From positions 1 through 49,743 of the forward strand of contig JADZAA010000038.1 of assembly GCA_020852855.1 (NCBI GenBank): DNA of 49,743 bases, read 5' to 3'. The notes below the pieces were generated by a model. It worked only from the letters and a program-made list of their open reading frames with translations. It ran no database searches and was not told the origin of the DNA. This stretch comes from Bacteroidota bacterium (GTDB lineage: Bacteria > Bacteroidota > Ignavibacteria > Kapaibacteriales > UBA961). Below, piece after piece: positions 43,647 to 49,743 of this stretch. The first letter of the stretch is position 1; each line of letters begins with the position of its first letter. Position numbers and translations under genes: made by a program.

Positions 43647-46187
43647 ATGCCCGAACTCACCGAAAATATTTCGTTTGTTGTTGTAGCGTTGCCCATTCCG
43701 TTGCATCGTCAATTTACTTATTCGGTAAAAGGAGAATTGCCGTCCGATATTATAGGCCGGCGTGTTCTTGCACCGTTTGGCAAGCGGATACTTACCGGAA
43801 TTATAGTTGCGGTGCCGGAAACCGCTCCTTCCGACCATGAGATTCGCCCGATAATGGAAATTTTGGATGATGCTCCGATTTTTAACGAAAAATTATTGGA
43901 ATTTACCAAATGGGTAGCGGAGTATTATTTTGCATCATGGGGCGAAACTCTTAAGGCCGCATTACCGCTGGGGATGTCGCCGCACGATGTAATGCGCGTA
44001 AAGACAGCGGAGCCTGTAAGCGAGCAAATTATATCCGAAATTGCCAAAAAAGCCCCAAAACGTGCCGCACTTTTGCGGGAATTATCTTGTCATTCCGGCG
44101 AAGTTACGGTTGGATATTTGGAGAAAAAATTGCAAAGCTCCACTATTGCCGACCAATTAGATGCTCTTGAACGTGCAGGATTGATTATTTGCGAGCGCGT
44201 TGTAGAGGGCGAAGCACGTGCCAAGATTCGCAAAGCTGCCGTATTGAACGGCGAAGCAATCGGCTCGCAAGAGCAATTCCGCGAAGTGCTCAATACTCTT
44301 GATGCTAAGGCACCGAAACAAGCACTTGCGTTAAGTTATATTTATATTCAGCATCGCCGATTGAACGGCGAACCTATTCTTGCGGCCGATATTGTACGCG
44401 AAACCAAAGTAAACGAGCAGGCTGTCGAAGGGCTTGCGGCCAAAGGGTATATAAGGCTGATAATGACTGAAGTCGTAAGGCGCGAGCATATTGGCGACTC
44501 GTCTCTTGCAGAACGCGACGAAACTGCATTGCCTCTGACTGCCGAGCAAGACCATGCCGTCCGGCGAATTAACGACGCGATAACGGCGCAAAAGCATAAA
44601 ACATTTTTACTGCACGGCGTTACGGGCAGCGGCAAAACCTTGGTGTACTTTCATGCCATTAAGCAGACGGCGGCTATTGGAAAAACTTCTCTGTTTCTTG
44701 TACCGGAAATATCTCTTACACCTCAGTTAATAGACCGCTTCCGCGCTGCATTCGGCGAACGGCATATAGCAGTGGTGCATAGCCGCATGGCTATCGGCGA
44801 ACGCTACGACCAATGGCGGCAAATATCGGCCGGAAAAGTTCGCGTAGTCATCGGTACGCGTTCGGCCATATTTGCACCGATTGAAAATTTAGGGCTTATC
44901 ATCATAGATGAGGAACATGAGCCGTCGTATAAGCAGGATGCACCCGCGCCGCGCTACAATGCTCGCGATTGTGCGGTTGCACGCGGCAAAATGGAAAATA
45001 CCGCCGTAATACTCGGCTCTGCAACCCCTTCTATGGAGAGTATGTACAATGCTTCTATCGGGAAATATCATTTATTGGAGATTTCTGCCCGTGCCGACAA
45101 CGCGAAACTGCCTGCTGTTCGCACAGTTAATATGCTGAACGAACGCAAGCATAAACGTATTCTGAAATCGTTCTCGAAAGAATTATTAGATGCCATAGCA
45201 GACCGTACAGAAAAGAGAGAAGGAATTATTTTGTTTCATAATCGGCGCGGATTTGCTACTCATATCGAATGTAACGATTGCGGTGCCATACCCAAATGCA
45301 GGAATTGTTCGGTAACTCTCACATATCATAAAACAGCGCATCAGTTGCGTTGCCATTATTGCAGTTATACACGAATTGTGCCAAATGCTTGCGAAACTTG
45401 CGGCGGATTGACGCTGCGCGATATTGGTGCCGGTACGCAACGTATCGAGGAAGAACTTTCGGAACTGCTTGAAATGCGGGGAATTAAAGTGCAAATTGCC
45501 CGAATGGATACCGATACTACGTCCAAGCGCGGCGCGCACCGCGCCATACTGCGTGATTTTGCCGAGGGAAAAACAGATATTTTAGTCGGTACACAAATGG
45601 TTGCCAAGGGGTTGGATTTCAAAAGGGTAACGCTTGTTGGCGTAATCAATGCCGACATGCGGTTATTTATGCCGGATTTCCGTGCTTCAGAAAGAACATT
45701 TCAGCTTTTAATGCAGGTTGTGGGACGTGCCGGACGCAGTGCCGACAGCCGGGGCGAGGCATTGATACAGACTTCGCATCCGGAACATCAAACCATACTT
45801 GCAGCGGTTGAGGGGCGTTACGACCATTTTTACGGCGACGAGTTGCAATTACGCAAAGATGCTTATTATCCGCCTTTTACCCGATTTGTAACGGTTGAAT
45901 TCAGCGGTGCGGACGAACAAAAAACACATGAGCATGCACGGTGGTTTGCTCACTTTTTCCCCAAGAATACACCGTCTTTAATTATGCTTGGACCGGCCGC
46001 ACCTACGATTTGGCGGTTGCGCTCGCTTTATCGCCGCTTATTGATAATAAAAGATATAAAACATATTGACCCGTCGGGTGAGCAGTTACGTAATGCACTT
46101 CGCACCGCCTATGCACTTTACCAACAGCATACGGCATCATCGTCGGTTAAGGTTATTATTGACATTGATTCGTTTGGCGGATTGTAA
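43647..46187 (+). CDS. priA: Primosomal protein N' (replication restart helicase)
   Basis: This 846-residue protein restarts replication at stalled forks. The Walker A motif G-V-T-G-S-G-K-T is at 324-331 and D-E-E-H at 421-424. The zinc region has eight cysteines (C-N-D-C-G-A-I-P-K-C-R-N-C, then C-H-Y-C and C-E-T-C-G-G). R-G-A-H-R-A-I-L and V-V-G-R-A-G-R-S-A complete the helicase. The N-terminal domain (V-A-L-P-I-P-L-H-R-Q-F-T-Y) binds DNA 3' ends. Length is above E. coli PriA (732), with an insert between residues 115 and 300. It is divergent from the pseudouridine synthase gene. Confidence 0.97.
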   Translation: MPELTENISFVVVALPIPLHRQFTYSVKGELPSDIIGRRVLAPFGKRILTGIIVAVPETAPSDHEIRPIMEILDDAPIFNEKLLEFTKWVAEYYFASWGETLKAALPLGMSPHDVMRVKTAEPVSEQIISEIAKKAPKRAALLRELSCHSGEVTVGYLEKKLQSSTIADQLDALERAGLIICERVVEGEARAKIRKAAVLNGEAIGSQEQFREVLNTLDAKAPKQALALSYIYIQHRRLNGEPILAADIVRETKVNEQAVEGLAAKGYIRLIMTEVVRREHIGDSSLAERDETALPLTAEQDHAVRRINDAITAQKHKTFLLHGVTGSGKTLVYFHAIKQTAAIGKTSLFLVPEISLTPQLIDRFRAAFGERHIAVVHSRMAIGERYDQWRQISAGKVRVVIGTRSAIFAPIENLGLIIIDEEHEPSYKQDAPAPRYNARDCAVARGKMENTAVILGSATPSMESMYNASIGKYHLLEISARADNAKLPAVRTVNMLNERKHKRILKSFSKELLDAIADRTEKREGIILFHNRRGFATHIECNDCGAIPKCRNCSVTLTYHKTAHQLRCHYCSYTRIVPNACETCGGLTLRDIGAGTQRIEEELSELLEMRGIKVQIARMDTDTTSKRGAHRAILRDFAEGKTDILVGTQMVAKGLDFKRVTLVGVINADMRLFMPDFRASERTFQLLMQVVGRAGRSADSRGEALIQTSHPEHQTILAAVEGRYDHFYGDELQLRKDAYYPPFTRFVTVEFSGADEQKTHEHARWFAHFFPKNTPSLIMLGPAAPTIWRLRSLYRRLLIIKDIKHIDPSGEQLRNALRTAYALYQQHTASSSVKVIIDIDSFGGL

Positions 46188-46225
46188 AAATGCCGTGTAA
46201 TTTCGCAGTAGCGCATATTGCAATG

Positions 46226-47890
46226 CTATTTTCTGATAACCGAAAATTTTCCTTGCGCTATCAATTCGCCGTTATAGTCGAGAGTGTAAATATAAACACC
46301 GGTAGAAATAGAGGACAATTCGGGTAGCCAACGAATGATTTTATGCTCACCGTCGGGAGCTACTGTAAGCGCACCGGAATAAATATTCTGCCATGACGGG
46401 GAATAAATCGAAAGAACTGCTTTTTCGTCGAACGGCGTAGAGACGGGAACGGGAAATAGTAATGAACCGTCGCCATCTTCTGGACAAAAAGGAGACGGAT
46501 AGGCATAATCGAGAGAAACAGAGTTGATGCCTGCGGAAAAAAATGTGGCAACATATAGTTCGGGCGGTGTAATTTTCCAAGAATAAGGTGTGCCGGATAA
46601 CGGATTGGGCAAATTATCGCGTGAAATAACGAATTCCAAATTACGCCAAAGGTCATTTTGCATAAATGCAACCTCTTTGTTCGGATTGGTGATAAGAAAA
46701 TCAGCCGTATCCGATGAGACAGACGGATTTTGCTTGCGGAAAATTGCTCGCGTAAGTTGCATCTCGAATGCGCGAATAACACCCGAACGCATTAGCGACG
46801 GCTCGGAAAAATACTCTTGCGAAGAGATTTTCAGCATAGGATATAATTTGCCGTCCGGAAAATATTCGCCCGATTGTGCGCGAGTTCCCGTGTAATAAAC
46901 CCATGGCATAAATTCGCACCATGCCTTGTTAAGGTCAGATTTACGTTCTATAAGTGCATTGTCGAGTGCGCGAAACACATTGGTGCCCTCACCTATATAC
47001 TCCCACATACGCTTGATTATACTGTTGCCGTACACTTTGCTTAAATACATATAAAACAATACGTTACCATATCCGGCACTTTGCTCTCCCATGCCGTAGC
47101 GTTTATCGGGTTCATTATTGAAAAAGCCGTTAAGATAATAAATGTAATCGTGTACTTGCGGGAATAATAGCGTTTCAACCCAAACTCCTGCTGTTTCGTA
47201 AGGCGCGGTATTATTTATGGTGTAGCCGTAATTTCCGATTTGTATCGCATGATGGTATTCGTGAGCGGCTGTAACCTTCAGTGCGTCAATTCCGAACGTA
47301 TTGAAAACTTGCCTTTTGTTTAATGTATCGCTCGGGCTGAAATTATTATCAAGGATAATATATGTTTTGTAGCGCGACATCTGGCCGCCGCCCGAAAGTG
47401 CCGGGCCGCATGGTATTGTTACGCCGTAAACTCCAACCGTGTTCGACGGCGGAGGAATGGCAACTCGTGCTACGTCCCACAGATAAACGTTGTAGGGCAC
47501 CGGATTACCGTTTGTAATATCGGTTGGCGCGGGCTGATAGCCGAGTTGCTCGGTTGCGGCAATGTACGAATAATCAAAATAATAGGCGGCCGAATCCACG
47601 TAATCGGGTATATTATTTCCGTCGTTGTCTACGGGCGATACCGCATGAACGCCGGATACATCATAATGAACGGCGAATTTTCCGAGTTTGGAAATTATTG
47701 TTCGTTGCATAGCAGGTTGCTGGCAGTCTGCGAGTATCCGAGCGACTTCTTTGCTTTGCAATGCCCGAAAAATACGGGAAGTGCCGCATTTCGAGTCTTC
47801 GTCGGCTTTTACCGAACAAACGGTAAGTATTAAAGCTGCGGCAAAAGAAATATGTCGGAAAATGAGAGGAATCGAATTAAAAAAAAACAT
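46226..47890 (-). CDS. Secreted zinc metalloprotease-like protein with T9SS type A-like tail
   Basis: This 554-residue protein has a signal peptide (ending V-C-S-V-K-A-D). The motif A-A-H-E-Y-H-H-A-I-Q gives a HExxH zinc site (H210-E211-H214), with a candidate third ligand in G-V-W-V-E-T (E239). I would compare it with the MXAN_6640-type putative metalloproteases, from memory. D-N-D-G-N-N-I-P-D-Y near residue 88 is a Ca-binding-like loop. The C-terminal 90 residues carry a T9SS type A layout: Y-P-S-P-F, L-S-I-Y-S-P-S-W-Q-N, W-L-P-E-L-S, T-G-V-Y-I-Y and a final G-K-F-S-V-I-R-K. It probably acts outside the cell. It is convergent with priA. Confidence 0.85.
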   Translation of the reverse strand: MFFFNSIPLIFRHISFAAALILTVCSVKADEDSKCGTSRIFRALQSKEVARILADCQQPAMQRTIISKLGKFAVHYDVSGVHAVSPVDNDGNNIPDYVDSAAYYFDYSYIAATEQLGYQPAPTDITNGNPVPYNVYLWDVARVAIPPPSNTVGVYGVTIPCGPALSGGGQMSRYKTYIILDNNFSPSDTLNKRQVFNTFGIDALKVTAAHEYHHAIQIGNYGYTINNTAPYETAGVWVETLLFPQVHDYIYYLNGFFNNEPDKRYGMGEQSAGYGNVLFYMYLSKVYGNSIIKRMWEYIGEGTNVFRALDNALIERKSDLNKAWCEFMPWVYYTGTRAQSGEYFPDGKLYPMLKISSQEYFSEPSLMRSGVIRAFEMQLTRAIFRKQNPSVSSDTADFLITNPNKEVAFMQNDLWRNLEFVISRDNLPNPLSGTPYSWKITPPELYVATFFSAGINSVSLDYAYPSPFCPEDGDGSLLFPVPVSTPFDEKAVLSIYSPSWQNIYSGALTVAPDGEHKIIRWLPELSSISTGVYIYTLDYNGELIAQGKFSVIRK

Positions 47891-47937
47891 GGCTGTAAAC
47901 GATAAATCGCTATGAAGTTATTGGAAAGCGAATATTA

Positions 47938-49398
47938 TTATTTGGGTGCGCGGCGATTTGTGCGGATAGCCGGGTTCGATTCGGCTTCCGTGAGCCATAA
48001 ATTCATGCTATCGAGCAGGAATTGCTTGGCGGCCGCATAATCGTTCGGAATAATGCCGTCGAGAATAGCCTCTTCGATTGCCGTTTTAATAAAACCGACG
48101 GTTCGCGACGCAGGAATATTGCAAAGTGCCATAATTTCTTCGCCTCGTACCGGAGATTGAAATTCACGCAAATTATCGCGCTCACGCACATCAAGCACTT
48201 TCTGAAAAACAACGTCATAGTTTCGCAGATATTTTCGCGCACGGTCGGGATTCTTTGTGGTAATATCTGCACGACACAATGCAAATAAATCTTCCAGAGA
48301 ATCGCCGGCCTGCACGGCCAATCGTCTGACCGCCGAATCCGTTATGCCGTCTTCTACAAGTTTCATCGGGCGTTGATGCATACGAATCAGCGTTTCAACG
48401 TAGGGAAGATGCTCTAGCGGGAAGCGCATACGCCTGAAAATTTCGCGTTGCCAGCGTGCGCCCAATTCTTCGTGCCCGTAGAACGTCCAGCCTGTTCCCT
48501 CGACAAAACGCTTTGTTTTTGGTTTGGCTATATCGTGTGTAAGCGCGGCATAGCGCAACCATAAATTATCGCTTGCGGCGGCTAAATTATCCAATACTTG
48601 AAGAGTATGCATAAATACGTCTTTATGCGAATATTCCTGCCGGCCGATTTGCCGCAATTCCACGCCGGACAGCCTGTCTATTTCCGGAAAAACAATGCTT
48701 AACAAGCCGGATTCGCGCAATATCTTTAAGCCTGCCGAAGGTTTGGGTGCAGCAAGAGTTTTCAAAAATTCATCGCTGATTCGCTCTTGTGAAATTATCG
48801 AAATACGTTCGGACATGGATTTCATCGCTTCGGCGAGCGAGTCTTCCAAAGTAAAATTCAATTTAGCTGCAAAACGTGCGGCACGCATCATTCGCAATGG
48901 GTCGTCGCTGAAAGTAATCGCCGCCTCAAGCGGTGTTCGCAAAATACCGGACGACAAATCTTTAACGCCGTTGAATCTATCATGAAATTGGCCGAATGTA
49001 TCGCTGTTAATACTTATTGCCATCGCATTTACAGTAAAATCGCGCCTGCGTAAGTCATCGTCTAACGTGCCCTCGCTGACCGTAGGCTTGCGCGAATTTT
49101 TGTTGTATTCCTCTTTCCGCGTTCCCACAAATTCCAGCTTGTAACGGCCTGACGGCACAAGAGCAGTTCTGAATCGTTCGTAAATTACTTCCTTTGTATG
49201 ATATTTTTGAGCAATCAGTTTAGCAAATTCAATAGCGTCGCCTATAACGGTAAAATCAATGTCCGAGCCGTACTTGCCAAGAAAATAATCGCGAACGTAG
49301 CCGCCGACAACATAAATTTTCAGGTTAAGTGAATCGGCTGTTTCTCCTATTTCTTTGATGATAGGGTCGTTTATTTCAATTATTTCGGGCAATGGCAT
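47938..49398 (-). CDS. cca: CCA tRNA nucleotidyltransferase / poly(A) polymerase family with HD domain
   Basis: This 486-residue protein adds CCA to tRNA 3' ends. The head domain has V-G-G-Y-V-R-D and D-I-D-F (metal-binding Asp pair), then R-R-R-D-F-T-V-N-A-M-A and D-D-P-L-R-M-M-R-A-A-R-F, the family signature. The second half contains an HD domain with H-D-I-A-K and G-H-E-E-L-G-A. HD-carrying class II members are common in Bacteroidota. The start ATG 49398 gives M-P-L-P-E. It is followed (minus strand) by the metalloprotease gene after 47 bases, possibly in one transcript. Confidence 0.94.
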   Translation of the reverse strand: MPLPEIIEINDPIIKEIGETADSLNLKIYVVGGYVRDYFLGKYGSDIDFTVIGDAIEFAKLIAQKYHTKEVIYERFRTALVPSGRYKLEFVGTRKEEYNKNSRKPTVSEGTLDDDLRRRDFTVNAMAISINSDTFGQFHDRFNGVKDLSSGILRTPLEAAITFSDDPLRMMRAARFAAKLNFTLEDSLAEAMKSMSERISIISQERISDEFLKTLAAPKPSAGLKILRESGLLSIVFPEIDRLSGVELRQIGRQEYSHKDVFMHTLQVLDNLAAASDNLWLRYAALTHDIAKPKTKRFVEGTGWTFYGHEELGARWQREIFRRMRFPLEHLPYVETLIRMHQRPMKLVEDGITDSAVRRLAVQAGDSLEDLFALCRADITTKNPDRARKYLRNYDVVFQKVLDVRERDNLREFQSPVRGEEIMALCNIPASRTVGFIKTAIEEAILDGIIPNDYAAAKQFLLDSMNLWLTEAESNPAIRTNRRAPK

Positions 49399-49743
49399 GA
49401 AGGTTATGGAAAATGTGCAATTTTAGGGTGAAATCGTTTGTGTACTCAGGCGAAAAATATCTTTATCGTTGCTGTTTGCCGTAATCAATACGTAAAAATA
49501 CAGAAAACATGGCATTACTAAAATTTTAATGGAGCAAAGTTAAGTTTTCCGAAATAAAACAGGGCGTTAATTCTAAATCTGTCGAAATTTAAAAATCCTC
49601 TTGCTTTAGATATTACTGACTGACCTTACGCAGTAGGTAAGAATTTGACAACATTTAGATGACGTAATTGTTTGAAAGCTGTTTGGGTAGCAGAGATATA
49701 GAGTTTCATTTTTAAGGCGGTATGATTGAGTTTGCTCGAAACA
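49399..49743. other. Window-end intergenic region, no gene seen
   Basis: These 345 bases upstream of cca hold no recognisable gene, RNA or repeat. A minus-strand TAACTTTG at 49535-49542 fits TAnnTTTG and could serve cca, but lies 136 bases before its start, so it is weak. A gene may begin beyond the window edge. Confidence 0.45.

Overview
The window reads as a chromosome segment from a Gram-negative bacterium of the Bacteroidota/Chlorobiota (FCB) branch. The support is lipid A genes (lpxB, lpxK and a DUF374 acyltransferase), an OmpA-family protein, several signal-peptide beta-barrel proteins, two proteins ending in type IX secretion (T9SS) type A-like sorting domains, a dockerin-like tail, and intergenic boxes matching the Bacteroidota -7 promoter element (TAnnTTTG). 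A deep, poorly cultured member such as a Kapabacteria-like lineage would fit, but that placement is inference. Most of the window is tightly packed, with many start codons reassigned here from ribosome-binding sites, family N-termini or 4- to 26-base overlaps.

Layout. 1-7971: a plus-strand surface-protein cluster: a huge repeat adhesin (cut by the window edge), a small secreted protein, a 789-residue secreted protein with a dockerin-like end, a T9SS-sorted protein and an OmpA-type porin. 8070-16892: signalling genes: a receiver protein, a CHASE/PAS kinase-like protein with a degenerate ATPase domain, a TM2/DUF2752 membrane pair, and a 1667-residue hybrid kinase with eight PAS-like domains. 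16966-20773: thioesterase, gyrB and an alpha/beta hydrolase, separated by clear terminators. 20890-23731: an AT-rich foreign-looking island with a type II restriction endonuclease, its methyltransferase, a 131-base imperfect hairpin and a small membrane-protein gene bounded by inverted GTTAGCGGT ends. 23731-31794: EamA transporter, DUF3592-like protein, Bcp peroxiredoxin, outer-membrane proteins, a transglutaminase-like protein and an M1 peptidase. 31847-34306: deaminase, FNR-like reductase and PLP-dependent lyase. 34355-37063: the lipid A operon lpxB-DUF374-lpxK, with start/stop overlaps. 37223-42740: PrsW-like membrane protease, three TPR proteins and an M20D amidohydrolase. 42754-49398: RluA-type pseudouridine synthase, priA, a HExxH metalloprotease with a T9SS tail, and cca.

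How the parts fit. The surface cluster and the metalloprotease are probable T9SS or outer-membrane cargo. The lpx operon builds the lipid A anchor of the same membrane. gyrB, priA, cca and the pseudouridine synthase are housekeeping genes scattered among them. The least ordinary parts are the hairpin-linked cassette beside the restriction-modification genes, the 15-residue-period adhesin with an in-frame 71-base repeat, the dockerin-like/T9SS neighbour pair, and the kinase-like protein that has lost its ATP-binding boxes. No rRNA, tRNA, transposase, integrase or CRISPR array was seen.
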